DNA of 64,000 nucleotides. It comes from Gari tellinella. Lineage: Eukaryota; Mollusca; Bivalvia; Cardiida; Psammobiidae. Position numbers and translations under genes: made by a program. Position 1 is the first letter of the stretch, and each line of letters opens with the position of its first letter. The DNA is taken from the NCBI GenBank assembly GCA_922989275.2, contig OV277862.1, forward strand, positions 50,307,786 through 50,371,785, read 5' to 3'. The notes under the pieces were generated by a model, which worked only from the letters and a program-made list of their open reading frames with translations, made no database searches and had not been told where the DNA came from. Positions 1 to 10,949 of the stretch are shown one piece after another.

Positions 1-1391
1 ACGTCTAGCGACAGGGTATCGGTGGAGGTGGAGCCAAGATACTGGAATTGGTGGACGACTTCCAATGCTTCTCCATTGACTGATATCAGGGGAGGGTCTA
101 CGGTGTCCTTGTCCAAGTTTTGCGTCTTCTTTTGACTGATGGTGAGTCCAAAGAGATCACAGGAATCTGAGAACCTGCTCATCAGTCGCTGTAACCCTTG
201 TTGTTGATGTGAGGCTATGGCTGCGTCATCTGCAAACAACAAATCCCTGATGAGCACCTTCCTTATCTTGGATTTTGCGCGGAGTCTGGAGAGGTTGAAC
301 AAACGACCTTCAGATCTTGTATGCAGGTACACACCATCTTCGGAAGAGCCGAATGCATGCTTCAAAAGTAGGGCAAAGAAGATGCCAAATAGAGTTGGGG
401 CCATCACATAGCCTTGCTTTACACCGCTCTTGACACCAAATTCTGCAGATATCTCGCCGCCGAATTGAACTGTGCTTATCATGCCATCGTGGAAGGACTT
501 TATGATGCTGAGTAGCTTTGGAGGGCATCCTATTTTTGGGAGCATCTTGAACAACCCATCACGACTCACAAGGTCAAATGCCTTTGTCAGGTCTATGAAA
601 GCGATGTACAGTGGCTTGTTTTGTTCTCTGCATTTCTCTTGGAGCTGTCGATGAGAGAATATCATGTCCACTGTTGACCGCTTCGAGTGGAAGCCGCACT
701 GGGACTCAGGGTATATTCTGTCCGCAATCAACTGGAGCCTGTTAAGAACTATGCGGGCAAACATCTTGCCTACGATGCTGAGTAGTGAAATACCACGGTA
801 GTTGTTGCAGTCGCTGCGGTTCCCTTTGTTTTTATACAAAGTGACTATGTTGGCATCACGTAGGTCCTGAGGCACAGCGCCTTCCTTCCAGCACTGCACC
901 AGCAGCTTGTGGATGGGCTCCAAGAGGGCAGATTTTCCGCTCTTGATAACTTCTGCTGGAATAGCGTCCTTTCCGGGGGCTTTTCCAGAGGGAAGCCTGT
1001 CGATGGCTTTCGACACCTCGTCTTTGGATGGTTCGTTGTCGAGCTCCGGCATCGCAGGAAGTTCACTGATAGCGTCGAAAGCCGTTTGGTGGACTTTGTT
1101 CTCCTTTGAATATAGCTCTGCATAGTGCTCAACCCATCTGTTTAACTGTTCAGCCTTATCTGTTATCAACTCTCCGGCCTTAGATTTGAGGGGGGCTGTC
1201 TTCTGTATGGTAGGCCCTGTTGCCGCTTTTATCCCCTCATACATGCCTTTGACGTTGCCCGTATCAGATGCGAGCTGAATGGTCTTGCAGAGGTCGGCCC
1301 AGTAGTTGTTGGCACAGGTTCTGACTGACTTTTGGATGTTATTTCTAGCTAACCTGAGGGAATTGAGTGTGACCTCTGAAGGCTTGTCTTT
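1..1391 (-). pseudogene. LINE reverse transcriptase, partial, in frame after a stop codon
   Basis: After the TAA at 1392-1394 the same frame stays open to the window edge. It carries reverse transcriptase landmarks: RWVEHYAELYS, LPSGKAPGKDAIPAEVIK, a YKNKGNRSDCNNYRGISLLS block (motif 1), AFIDLTKAFD (motif A, around 560-600), GVKQGYVMAPTLF (motif B) and LLFADDAA (catalytic motif C, around 215-235). FQYLGS lies near the edge. Motif C reads FADD, the usual LINE variant. No frameshift was seen in the roughly 460 codons read, so the single nonsense codon is the only damage visible here. The 3' UTR and tail are outside the window. Confidence 0.85.
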
Positions 1392-2432
1392 TTAAGCTTG
1401 AAGAGCTTTGCGCTTTGCTTCGATCAGAGGACTGAGATGTTCCGAGTTGGCCTCGAACCAATCATTTTGCTTCTTCCCTTTTTTCTTCCCAAACACGTCA
1501 AGGGCTGTGTCATGCGTGGCAAGTTTCAAGCTGTCCCATTGTTTCTCCGCTGGTAGGTTGTAGTCACCTTTGAAGTTGGCTTGGAAGCTGGCGATGAAGT
1601 CGGCGGAGAGGTCAGGACGTTTTGTCTTGCTTGTATCAATCCGCGACTTCCCTGACTTCTTTGAGCAGTGAAACTTCTTTGGCTGAACACTTACTGTACA
1701 GCACACAAGCGAGTGGTCTGTGTCACAGTCCGCACTATGGAATGTTCTGGTGAGTTGAACATGTTTGAGACTCCTTCTTCTCGTAAGAATAAGGTCAAGT
1801 TGGTGCCAGTGTTTGGACCTTGGATGCCTCCGGGACACTCTGTGATGCGGTTTGGTGCCGAAGTAGGTGTTGGTGATGCACAGCTCATGGTAGGAGCAAA
1901 GCTCTAGCAGTCGCTTTCCGTTGTCGTTACAGTTGCCAATTCCGAAGTTTCCTAGGCAGTTTTGCCATGCCTCGTTGTCTCTACCTACACGAGCGTTGAA
2001 ATCACCTAGCAATATCAGCTCTTCCTTGCTTGGGAGATTCTTGATCAACGTGTCAATTTGGTTGTAGAAATGATCCTTTGTGTCTTCAGAAGCCATGAGT
2101 GTAGGAGCATATACACAGAGAAGGTTGATGGGTCCAGTCTCAGTGTTCAGTTGTAGACCAAGCAGTCGCTCGGAGGCTGACTGACTGAGTTGGATCTTGT
2201 CTAGCAGGGTATTCTTCACTGCGAACCCTACTCCGTGCTCTCGAACTTCATCGGAACTCTTGCCTTGCCAGAAGAAGGTGTAGTCAGCCTCCTTTAGGCA
2301 GCCAGACTCTGCTAAGCGTGTCTCCTGGAGAGCAGCAATGTCAATTCGGAGGCGTTGAAGCTCATTGTTGATGACGGCGGTTTTCCTCAGATCAGAGATG
2401 GCTTGGTGGTCAGACGACAGGCCAGTCGTCAT
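1392..2432 (-). CDS. LINE endonuclease region (EEP fold), ends at an in-frame stop
   Basis: This is an apurinic/apyrimidinic-like endonuclease of the exonuclease-endonuclease-phosphatase family, which nicks target DNA for target-primed reverse transcription. Family motifs appear in order: CWNVRTM just before and at the first Met, ALQETRLAES with the catalytic Glu, LLGDFNARVGRD with Asp and Asn, QLDLILTRR, and DTDHSLVCC with the terminal Asp-His pair. The reading frame is open back to a TAG at 2529-2531. The conserved CWNV lies upstream of the Met at 2432, so translation may start earlier or the true start may be lost. The frame closes at TAA 1392-1394, but the reverse transcriptase follows at once in the same frame, so this looks like one inactivating nonsense mutation in a longer polyprotein. 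Confidence 0.85.
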   Translation of the reverse strand: MTTGLSSDHQAISDLRKTAVINNELQRLRIDIAALQETRLAESGCLKEADYTFFWQGKSSDEVREHGVGFAVKNTLLDKIQLSQSASERLLGLQLNTETGPINLLCVYAPTLMASEDTKDHFYNQIDTLIKNLPSKEELILLGDFNARVGRDNEAWQNCLGNFGIGNCNDNGKRLLELCSYHELCITNTYFGTKPHHRVSRRHPRSKHWHQLDLILTRRRSLKHVQLTRTFHSADCDTDHSLVCCTVSVQPKKFHCSKKSGKSRIDTSKTKRPDLSADFIASFQANFKGDYNLPAEKQWDSLKLATHDTALDVFGKKKGKKQNDWFEANSEHLSPLIEAKRKALQA

Positions 2433-3110
2433 CGTTCTGACATTCCAGCATCCAAGCCTGAGTGCTGGTGTCTTGATTATTTTTGTTTTCTTTGGTGCGG
2501 CAGTTGCTGTCCACTTGTCGGAGTGATCCTAAGCCCCATGCACCCAATGAGGCAGGTGGCCAGTGGCGGGACAACACCTTATTGGCTGAGGGCTGCTCAG
2601 CTTGAGGCGGGCGGTAGCTGTCCAGTGAAGTTGGAAAACCTCTCCCACCGTCGGAAGTGACCCCTGGCGCCCATTTAGCTTAGACTTATAACCGGTAACT
2701 GCCACTTCCCGTGTTGGATATCTACACAGTGATGTGTAGCAGGAGTATCCTCTCCTGGGCACTAGCCTGGGCGAAACTATGGAGAGACTGTGCTGCCCAT
2801 ACAACAGAATCCCCCTCTCGGTCTTGCTGGTGGGAACCAGAGGAAAGGAGGACCAATACGTCTGGGACCAGGTCGACTGCAGCAGCTGCCAGAACAGCGT
2901 TGAGTACAGCGCTGGACTGCCTACGGGCTACACTCCGGATTTTCTGTAGGGGTTGACTCCCTTAGCCCCTACCAAACCAATAGTAAACCCTGGGGCAGAG
3001 GTGCTATTTGACCCATAGCTGGTGGTTTTCTGTCTGGGTTTGCTCCCATAGCCTTTCCCCAACCAAGAAGTGCCCACAAGGCACTAGGGACCTTTTCATG
3101 ATACTGCTTT
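2433..3110 (-). other. Probable LINE 5' leader
   Basis: This G+C-richer stretch upstream of the endonuclease contains short open readings in the same frame that end at TAG 2529-2531. I recognise no protein domain in it. Treated as the 5' untranslated leader because its composition matches the LINE and not the AT-rich flank. Confidence 0.5.
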
Positions 3111-3589
3111 AAACCGCCACACTTAAGGAATTTATCTAGTTACTTAACTAGATAATTAACTAGAAAAGTTTCGTGTTACCAGTTATCTAAAAGTACAACA
3201 TTGCATTCGGATGGCTTCGGTAGGGACATGATATCTATTTTTATATAAGTTAACACGAAACTTTTCAAGTAACGTTTCAGTTAACTTAGATATTATGTCG
3301 TGACAGTATGTGGCACTAACAGGTCATTTGACGCGATACGAAAATTATCAGATTTAATAAAAATATTCCACTTTCCACTTACTAGATAATTATGTGAGAT
3401 ATTAACCTGAAACTGTCAGAAAAGCTAAGTAGTAAGTGGTGTCAGAACCATGCCACCATACATTTCAGCCTTTTTTTCAAATCTAATTGAAAGAGTTGCC
3501 TGTCTTAAAAGGTTGTAACCCTTGATTGATATCGTCAAGTGTTGAACGTTTGTATTTCTAAATACTCCATCTATATGTTGTGATTGAAC
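3111..3589. other. AT-rich DNA, nothing recognised
   Basis: No long open frame, hairpin or known repeat was seen. A short direct echo, 'cgaaacttttcaagtaac' against 'aaaagtttcgtgttacc' around 3160-3270, suggests a small decayed inverted repeat. Confidence 0.4.
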
Positions 3590-4600
3590 AGTGCGTGCGT
3601 CCACGAATCTTTTATTCGGAGCATATTTCCTACACCACGTCAGCTAGGAATACCATATTTGCTGTATGAGTACAGTGATTTGCAATAGCAAAGTGCCGGT
3701 AACATTTTCAGGTCACTGTTAATTTGACCTTTGACTTCAATTGTAGAAAATAAAAAAAACGTTTGTCCGCAGAGATTTTGTATATACATGTAACATCAAT
3801 TAGGGATATCACATTAGTTGGTTAAGCGCAAACTGAGATAGCTGTGTGTCTCGTAATAGATTTAGGTATTGTAACGGGCTCATATCTAGAAACAAGCTTG
3901 TTCGGAGCATATGTCCTACATCTAATTAGCTACAGCAACCAATTTCGGCGTGTGAGTTCATCTTAGGATATATAAAAAGATTGTTTCGGGCATGTTTTCT
4001 TACACCATATCAACTAGAGATACCAAATGTAGTATGTAGCTACGTAGTAGGGTCATAGAGTGTATTTTACTACACTTATTTCTCTATGGTCATGATTTTA
4101 ACCTTTGAACTCTTTTATTTAGAAAAAAACTTGTCCGGAGCAAATTTCCTGAACAACATCAGAGAAACAAAATGTGGTGTGAAAGTACATCTTGGGATGG
4201 CGGAGTGTGGCATATCATTTTAGGCAACGTCGACCTCGGCATTTGACCAAAATGATAGAAAGTGCCTTTCTGTGGCATGTCTACTATTACACACTAGCTA
4301 GATGTACATCCTGGCATGCTAAGCACGTGCCATTTTCATTTCACTGTTACTCTGACGTTGACCTCAGACCTCAATCATATATTGTCAGAAGCATATTTCC
4401 AAACCACATTAGCTCGGGGAACTAATTATTATGTTTGAGTACATATTGCTATTGTTAAGTGTTGTGTTCAATCAGGTGTCTGTCATCTTGATATTCATCA
4501 GTGACCTTAATTATAGAATATTTATTGTATGGACAATATTTCCTATACCACATCAGCTTAGGATATAGGCCGATTTTATTCAACTGGCAGGACGGAGCTA
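3590..4600. repeat. Highly degenerate tandem repeat, about six units
   Basis: A motif like 'cggagcatatttcctacacc' followed by 'atcagctaggaataccaaat' and 'gtgagtaca' recurs near 3617, 3902, 3988, 4135, 4388 and 4525. Spacing is irregular and the units are strongly diverged. Short open frames in this block are chance readings. Confidence 0.6.
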
Positions 4601-4732
4601 ACCTTTGGCAAAGATAAACTAATTTACTTTTGATTTAGGGTTGATAGGTATAGTTTCGTATTATATCGTAATTGTCCGATACTTTCAACTTGAAGAAACA
4701 CAATTTATGCGTGCACCAATACCCATGTGCAA

Positions 4733-4920
4733 TTGGTATATACTGTGCTCCCTCTCTACAACAACACCCAATGGAAAACAAAGATTGCGTGTGTTGTTCG
4801 TAGGGAAATGTTATATAGAGAAATTAAGACTTTGTTAACATTTGCAAACAGCTTGAATCCAGATCAGACGTCGCGTCATTCTTCATTACCTTCCTTGAGT
4901 CAAATGTCCATTGATATGTA
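4733..4920 (+). mobile_element. MITE family C, left half only
   Basis: It starts with TA then CTGTGCTCCCTCTCTACAAC and contains the family's inner 'gtgtgttgttcgtaggga' and the start of the core (gcaaacagcttgaatcc). The right half is missing. Confidence 0.6.
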
Positions 4921-5087
4921 ATGTTGAGAAAAAACGGAAGACGACAAAGGTAAATTCCGATAATAAAAGTGCAATGGTCCGCATCGAAACGCCGCCTTGC
5001 CAAGTCAATAAAATCGGTCTATACCAAATATGATGTGACAGCACTTCTCAGAAAAGCGGTGTGACGCAAACATGACATGACTCTAAT

Positions 5088-5215
5088 GTTATTACGCTTT
5101 TGAGTTAAGTCTGAGAGCGTTCTCAAGCAGTTGATTGTTCAGATTTGAGCTTTGGCTTTTTACCAATTAAATGTTTTAGAACGAACTCAGACTCAACTCA
5201 ATCGCTTTATACACT
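5088..5215. repeat. Diverged fold-back repeat
   Basis: The left arm, 'cttttgagttaagtctgaga', is the partner of 'acgaactcagactcaactca' near 5181-5200. It matches the better preserved fold-back at 50842-50988. The rest of 4921-5550 shows nothing recognisable. Confidence 0.5.
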
Positions 5216-5552
5216 GAAGAACCAATAGGATCCATCCCACATAATGTGTAGATATAGTGCCATGGGTGACTTTGATTAAGCTAAACACTACTAGTACGCG
5301 ACCAGATAGCAAGGACGAACATATTTCTATAAAAAAAACAAGTGGTTTCGTAATGTATGACAAAAGTAAATCACTGTTGAGTCCAGCTCTCATTAAATAT
5401 TAATAGTTACCACAACGTGAGCATTGCACAAATATTATACCCGTTTACTCGTTCACCGCTGCACATCAGTATTAACAGACGGTACCAGTCACCAATAATA
5501 TATAGATATAGTCCGTATTTGGCTACTTCGGGTAATGTGTAGCAGAATATTG

Positions 5553-5630
5553 CAAAATGGCAAACAATGTAGACCCTAATCAGAGGGTTCCTTTATGTGT
5601 GCTCTGATCAGGTCTTCACTGTTTGTATAG
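5553..5630 (+). mobile_element. MITE family D, core fragment
   Basis: It has a left arm 'aatgtagaccctaatcagag' and a right arm 'ctctgatcaggtcttcactg' followed by 'tttgtataggacaagt', as in complete family D copies. The ends are not preserved. Confidence 0.6.
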
Positions 5631-5687
5631 GACAAGTTTACACTTCACAGGTACACTATTTGCTCATGACGAGTGTACTCGGTACTA

Positions 5688-5933
5688 CAGTGGAGAATCT
5701 GTTATTCTTTCCCGTTTAAACGCAAACGTACGCAAACGCAAAGCACTAAAACGTAGAAAAGAACAACTTTTAGACAATTCTGATAATTCATGTTTATCTT
5801 GGTGGCAAACAGTTTGGAGCCTGATCAGACGCCGGGTTACCCGGCGTCTGATCTGGCTCCAAACTGTTTGTATTGTAAATAATAGTTTTAGCGTAAACGC
5901 GTTTATTGGGAAAGAATAACAGATTCTCCACTG
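5688..5933 (-). mobile_element. MITE family A, complete
   Basis: Ends are CAGTGGAGAATCTGTTATTC and its inverse, flanked by TA (5686-5687, 5934-5935), as in Tc1/mariner relatives. The centre is a near-perfect hairpin whose arms start GCAAACAGTTTGGAGCC. This copy carries the T/T version of the single arm mismatch, so it is in the reverse of the A/A orientation. Open readings through the hairpin are not genes. Confidence 0.9.
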
Positions 5934-6143
5934 TACGGTTGAAAGTTTTAAAGGTATGAAACCAGATTACAATGACATTTAGACATACGATAGTTTAAGG
6001 TACAGCAAACGTTGTTGAGAGAGCTGCTACATGAATAAGAACGTTCTGCATTACTTTTGGTCTCCATTAAGCGATACCATATCTTCAAAGATAAATAAAC
6101 TTCGATATAATAATGACCACTGAACACAGATAGAATCATTATA

Positions 6144-6337
6144 CAGTCAAAACTCGATACTTCGTACTCGCGTTAATTCGAACATACTCATATATCAAAG
6201 TTAAAACGTGGCTAAGCCACGATTTAAATTGGAAATATAGGTTTATTTGACTTAAACGAGATCGAGTTGTCGACATTAAATTAATAAAATACTAGTATTA
6301 TCGATGTAAGCAAGGTCGAAGTATCGATTTTCGACTG
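6144..6337. mobile_element. Tigger/pogo-like MITE
   Basis: The 194-bp element begins CAGTCAAAACTCGATACTTC and ends with the inverse (gaagtatcgattttcgactg). It is flanked by TA at 6142-6143 and 6338-6339. These ends are typical of the pogo/Tigger branch of Tc1/mariner. There is no coding capacity. Confidence 0.75.
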
Positions 6338-6505
6338 TATATAAAGAGAACTGAGGATGTTATGTTAGCTTAACAACTGAGTGGGCCGCACTGCAACATT
6401 TCCGAGAAAATATGTGTCTGTGAAATATAATTAAAAATGGCATTTATGATATGAACTTGGTTGGAATACGTTTGGGAACCTAAGCTATAAAACTGTTACA
6501 TTGAT

Positions 6506-6735
6506 TTTCCATTAACTATTTCACTGGCAAGGTCACAAAAAGGCGACTTTGCAAACAGTTTGGATCCTGATCAGACGCCGCGTAACGCGGCGTCTATTCA
6601 GGATCCAAACTGTTTGACACTCTTATCGACATTTTCTAAGTCAAAACAGCCCTAAATCTGACTTTAAAGATATTGCAGACGATACTTCCAATGCAGACGA
6701 TATTTTGGCGGTAAAAGGATTAAGGCAGACGATGA
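6506..6735 (+). mobile_element. MITE family F
   Basis: It starts near TTAACTATTTCACTGGCAAG, has a hairpin core (gcaaacagtttggatcctga at 6551-6570, apex ccgcgtaacgcgg), then 'gacactcttatcgacatttt' and 'attgcagacgata'. It ends near 'gtaaaaggattaa'. The second family F copy is at 33000-33232. Confidence 0.65.
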
Positions 6736-6924
6736 GAGTTAAGCACAGTAATGTCGTAATCGACTCAAATATGTTCAAAAGGTTTGGATTCAGATCAGAC
6801 GGTACTGGTTACTGATATATCCCCTGTCGCTGTATAGAGATAACCTCTGCTTGAAAATTGTAGTCTGCTTTTGTATATGTATATTAAATTGGAATTTTAA
6901 AACTTCAAACATAAGAAATGAAGA

Positions 6925-7150
6925 AATGAGTATTGAACAGTTTTGATCTTGTTCAGACGCCGAATAACTCGGCGTCTGATCAAGATCTTAACTGTTTGAT
7001 AAGCGCTTTCAGCTTTATCTTGAAACGAAAACGTACAAACCATCGTTTTTCTATTATCTATCATGATGCCGTTGCCGACAAAACAAGAAGTTACAAACTG
7101 TTTTGATCTTACCGCCGACTTATTAGGACCAGGATCTAACATCAATTAAT
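6925..7150. mobile_element. Diverged F-type element with hairpin core
   Basis: The core arms are 'gaacagttttgatcttgttc' and 'gatcaagatcttaactgttt' around an apex 'gacgccgaataactcggcgt'. The flanks are too diverged to define ends. Confidence 0.5.
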
Positions 7151-7288
7151 TGGCACCTGTCTTATGACTTCTTCGAATAATAACTACACAACATTGCCAT
7201 TTCAAAAACAAAAATGAAGACATTTGCAAAGCAATCGATAATGCGTAAAGCAGCGCATGTATTATGCCCTTCGATACCATACCTTTTA

Positions 7289-7602
7289 CAGTGCTTCCGT
7301 TCTACAACAACACCCATTGGGAAACAAAGAGTGTGTGTATTGTTCGAAGGGAGTTGTTTTAGGGAGGGAAATTGGCTTACATTTGCAAACGTCTGAATTT
7401 GATTCAAGCTGTTTGCCAGTCCTTATTATATTTTGTTCTGTCAAAATGTCCAATGTGACTGAGAAAAAACAGCAAAACTAAAATATCAAGCAGACGAGAA
7501 AAGTTTGGACATAATTGTCTTGTTTGTGGAACATCGGCAAACGTCGTTCTGTGGAGGGAATCGTTGATCAGAGGGCCATTGTTAAGAGGGAGAACTACAA
7601 TG
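7289..7602 (+). mobile_element. MITE family C
   Basis: The left end is CAGTGCTTCCGTTCTACAAC after TA 7287-7288. The right end is diverged (aagagggagaactacaatg). Inner landmarks 'gtgtattgttcgaagggagt' and 'ctgtcaaaatgtccaatgtg' are shared with 27306-27633 and 51944-52297. The core is partly eroded here. Confidence 0.7.
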
Positions 7603-7614
7603 CACTTACATTTC

Positions 7615-7690
7615 AGACTGTTTTAACTAAAATCAGACGCCAAGTAGCTCGGCTTCTAATGAAGATCTAAACTGTTTGACACTCAGTATG
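7615..7690. mobile_element. Isolated diverged hairpin core
   Basis: Arms 'actgttttaactaaaatcag' and 'aatgaagatctaaactgttt' surround a decayed apex 'acgccaagtagctcggcttc'. It resembles the F-type core; no terminal repeats are visible. Confidence 0.45.
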
Positions 7691-7858
7691 TCGTGAATAA
7701 CCATTAAAATATTTTTAAAACTCAAATTGGATAAACAGAAAGCTGATGACACTATTTTCAAGCAGGTGATATCCTTGCAGTTAATGGGAATATAAACATC
7801 AAAGCAGTAACCATTATGTAAGGTAATAAACAAACGCGCGGCATGTGGCGCTCATGTA

Positions 7859-8066
7859 CAGTTTTTCTTTCCCATTAGACGCGCGTATGCAAACATAATT
7901 ATTGCAACTGCAAACAGTTTGGAGCCAGATCAGACGCCGGGTAACCCGGCGTCTGATCAGGCTCCAAACTGTTTGCCACTCAAATTGAATAGAATCGTTT
8001 GATAACACTGCGTTTGCGTTTAGTTTTGTTTCGTTTAAACGGGACGTAATAACGTCTTCTCCTCTG
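7859..8066 (+). mobile_element. MITE family A, shortened left end
   Basis: The left end is reduced to CAGTTTTTCTTTCCC after TA. The hairpin core at 7912-7975 is intact with A/T arm difference as in other copies, and the right end is taacgtcttctcctctg before TA. Confidence 0.75.
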
Positions 8067-8119
8067 TACCAGCACTATATAAAGCACATCAGTAAGTGGG
8101 TTCTATTGATTTCCATCTA

Positions 8120-8366
8120 CAGTGGAGAAAACGTTATTCTTTCCCGTTGAAACGCAATCGAAACGCAAACGCATAGCACTAAAACGTAGAAAATGTCAGA
8201 TTTTAAATATTTCTTACAATTCATTTTTATCTGAGTGGCAAACAGTTTGGAGCCTGATCAGACGCCGGGTAACCCGGCGTCTGATCTGGCTCCAAACTGT
8301 TTGCAGTGGAAATTAACGTTTTAGCGTTAACGCGTATATTGGGAAAGAATAACACATTCTCCACTG
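8120..8366 (-). mobile_element. MITE family A, complete
   Basis: CAGTGGAGAAAACGTTATTC at the left and cacattctccactg at the right, with TA at 8118-8119 and 8367-8368. The hairpin core lies at 8237-8304 with the T/T mismatch orientation. Confidence 0.9.
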
Positions 8367-8514
8367 TAGTAGATCTAAGGCAGCATAGCCCAATATTAAC
8401 GTATCACGTATCCTCTAAATAACAACAAAACTTGTATTCTGCTTGAAAACCAGTGTTTTCTTTAAACATGTTTATAACATGTTTTATAAGTTCCTTTTGC
8501 TTATTAACGTAAAG

Positions 8515-8890
8515 AAGGGAATTCGTTATTATTTCCCGATAAAAGTGTTTAGGCTGATAACATTATGTCCATTGCGAATAGTTTGCAGCCACACCAGACA
8601 CCGGGTAATCTGGCGTCTGATAAGGCTCCAAACCATGGCATTTCCCTCACAGACAGAAATAAATCAGCCGAAAGTTCAAAACCATATCATGTTTTATTTT
8701 GTGAGTAGTTTCATTTAAACGGGCAAAATAACATCTCTACTGAAAGTTTTTATCCAATAAAAAGGTTTATGCTAAAATGATTATGTCCATTGCAATTAAT
8801 TTAGAACCAGTTCAAACGCCATGTAACCCGACATCTGTTTCGGCTTCAAACTGTTTGCCACTTAGATTAAAACAGATCGTTAAAAAAGTT
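8515..8890. mobile_element. Two decayed family A relics side by side
   Basis: Two degraded cores are visible: 'gaatagtttgcagccacacc ... ggctccaaacc' near 8575-8635 and 'taatttagaaccagttcaaa ... ggcttcaaactgtttgccac' near 8797-8861. Each is preceded by a remnant of 'tttcccgataaa' or 'tatccaataaa'. No intact ends remain. Confidence 0.55.
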
Positions 8891-9605
8891 GTCATTTTCT
8901 TTGACACAAGACTGCGTTCAAGAAACGCTTATGCCCCAGATAGCATCTTTGACAATATATTCTAAGTATTTTCTAAGTCCAAAGTAGGTCAAGGTCAATG
9001 TCAAAATAAAGTCAATCCTCTTTAAAACGACAATCGATATGATAAAATAATCATTTCCTTATGTCGAGGTCAATGTGTGTTTTACGGACCTGTAAAAATG
9101 ATATCGACCTTTGATTGCGTCCTCGGTCAATATAAGTTTTACAGGTCCATAAAATACATATTGACATAAGTAAATAATTGTATGATATTACGCATCCGAC
9201 ACAATATGACTGGTAACATAACTTCTATTTCTAGTGTTCTCATTAAGTCGTACTTGCATTAAGGGCCTATTCAAAAGAAAACACATTGGCACTATTCGGG
9301 AATGAAAGGAAGTAAAAGTTCCAGCCATAAAGGCCGTTTACTGTGAAAACCGACTAGATGCACCCTTCATTTACGAACTTTTGTATGGAATCAGAAACGA
9401 CAAAAGCGATGTTCGTTATAAATTTGCGTATTGTAGTGTTATTTTATCCAAATAAAAAGTCAAAAGTTAATTTTAATTATTTCCTTAGGACACCACAAGC
9501 GAATTTCAGTAATCTAGTCGCTTTTAATTACAGTTCTAGTTGACAGTTTAGACTACCTGTTCGATTACCGTTGTAAACATTTTTTCTGTTATATATGTTA
9601 TATAT
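8891..9605. other. AT-rich DNA with weak inverted repeat
   Basis: A loose fold-back pairs 'ccttatgtcgaggtcaatgt' (about 9057) with 'catattgacataagtaaata' (about 9157), with 'ggacctgtaaaa' and 'ttttacaggtcc' between. No exon with the phase needed to follow the exon at 9737 was found here. Confidence 0.4.
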
Positions 9606-9736
9606 CTAGTGAAAAAAATCCATTCTTTTTAATGAATATGTCAAGTACCTGTGTAAACACATAGGGAGAGTGTAGTGCAATATCCAGGCATACATGTGTG
9701 AAGCTACATGAATGTTTGATAAGAAAGATAACTCAC

Positions 9737-10139
9737 TTTTCATAGTTGGAACAGTCAGACTTGATTTGTCGCTGCCTGTTAGACCAGTGCTTCCACGCCG
9801 TGGAAACTTTTGCGGTCTCGGTGTGACAGCATCGAAAGAGTAGCTTCCCCTGCGAGAGTATAGACTCTCGCATTCCGGATCAAATATAAACACGTTTGGA
9901 TTACTTCCCCTCTTAATAGGCAATGGTGTCGGAAGCGGGGTATGAATGTCATCAATTTCCGAGTTAATAGACATAACCTCAGTTTCGGCAACTATAAAAC
10001 CATCCTCCGGAAACAGATGTTCTTCATCATCAAAGACCGGATTGTCGATTCCAATGGTTGGTATCTGGACATGGCGTTTTTCAGCTTTTTTGATGTTTTC
10101 ACGGTCAACATCGTCGTCTGGGTGGACAATCTTGGTTAC
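9737..10139 (-). CDS. Exon 6: long acidic/serine-rich cytosolic tail exon (gene continues)
   Basis: The acceptor is TTTTATCTCAG, with AG at 10141-10140, and the donor is GTGAGT at 9736-9731. The exon is 134 codons plus one base and is open throughout. It starts VTKIVHPDDDVDRENIKKAE and contains IDNPVFDDEEHLFPEDG, HTPLPTPLPIKRGS and two basophilic-kinase-type sites (YSRRGSYSF and FPRRGSTGL). NPVF resembles NPxY/F sorting motifs. There is no recognisable fold; the composition is that of a disordered signalling tail. It is assigned to the same gene because its phase-0 start fits the phase-0 end of 45218-45358 and because it suits a cytosolic domain, but the intervening intron is about 35 kb. It could instead belong to another minus-strand gene. 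A family B MITE lies about 46 bp upstream of the acceptor. Confidence 0.6.
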
Positions 10140-10185
10140 CTGAGATAAAACAAATGTGTCATAAAACACTCTGTCAGTATATTAA

Positions 10186-10416
10186 CCCGTTACCCCATAA
10201 ATACGCCTTTTTACGCCTCTAGTTTATTCATCCATTGAGTAAAATAGGTCCAATTTACACCATTATAGAAATGAACCTTAAGAAATATTTTCTATATTCT
10301 AGCAGATAGTTGCTTAAAGCAGGCTGAAAATAAAGCAGAATGCGCCACAAGGCGCATTCTGCTTTACTTTCAACCTGCTTTAAGTAGTAACTAGAAACAG
10401 GCTATGGGGTAATGGG
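10186..10416 (+). mobile_element. MITE family B
   Basis: Ends CCCGTTACCCCATA and tatggggtaatggg are flanked by TTAA at 10182-10185 and 10417-10420, as in piggyBac-type elements. The central hairpin runs from 'cttaaagcaggctgaaaata' to 'ctttcaacctgctttaag'. It lies 46 bp upstream of the acceptor of exon 6. Confidence 0.9.
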
Positions 10417-10514
10417 TTAAGTATTTATATGTTTGGTAATTGTTTCGTCTTGAACAGTTGTCGTCTGCTACTGTAACAAACATATATTTTTCTAAATTTC
10501 CTATCAAAAAGGGA

Positions 10515-10595
10515 TCAGAGCGTCAAACAGTTTTGAATCTGGTAGGGCGTCGCGTTACTCAGTGTCTTATCAGGATCAACACTGTTAGCAAAGGT
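10515..10595. mobile_element. Isolated diverged hairpin core
   Basis: Arms 'gtcaaacagttttgaatctg' and 'ttatcaggatcaacactgtt' surround 'gcgtcgcgttactcagtgtc'. F-type core with no recognisable ends. Confidence 0.45.
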
Positions 10596-10949
10596 TATCA
10601 TTGCTCCATTGTTAGCATGCTAAGAGTTAATTATGTTTTGAAAATGATATCAGTGCTCCTGTTAATGGGGCCTTTGAAAACATAATTATGTATTTATTTC
10701 TAAACGTAATCCTATGAAATCGCTACTCATTTAAAATCGTCTCGAAGAAACAATCATAATCAATAGGTTCAATGTGGCGTTTGTGGGAACATAAAGGAGA
10801 CATTTTCGGAAATGTCCATTTTCACTTGCTGTTATCTGGAGTTCTTTAACTGGCAAAATGAGCAAAGTGTGAGGAATTTTCAAAACTTCATGAAAAAAAC
10901 ATACAGTTTGAGAGACGGTCTAAATCTCTTTATAAAATGTTCTATCCCT

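Larger units (their letters stand above)
1..3110 (-). mobile_element. Non-LTR (LINE) retrotransposon, cut by the window edge
   Basis: The block encodes an endonuclease followed by a reverse transcriptase in one minus-strand frame. A leader of about 0.6 kb, richer in G+C than the rest of the window, lies upstream. Composition changes sharply to AT-rich DNA near 3,110, which I take as the approximate 5' end; no target-site duplication can be seen because the 3' end is off the window. The layout (endonuclease and reverse transcriptase, no gag-like ORF seen) and the sequence resemble products often annotated in invertebrates as 'craniofacial development protein 2-like'. The clade was not assigned. 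It lies beyond the last exon found of the receptor-like gene, so it may be in a later intron or outside the gene. Confidence 0.85.

Noticed and set aside
5623..5919. Open frames containing WQTVWSLIRRRVTRRLIWLQTVC-like peptides, repeated on both strands across the window
   Set aside because: They are translations of the family A hairpin core (5804-5870, 8237-8304, 20539-20606 and others). The palindrome produces a similar peptide on either strand.
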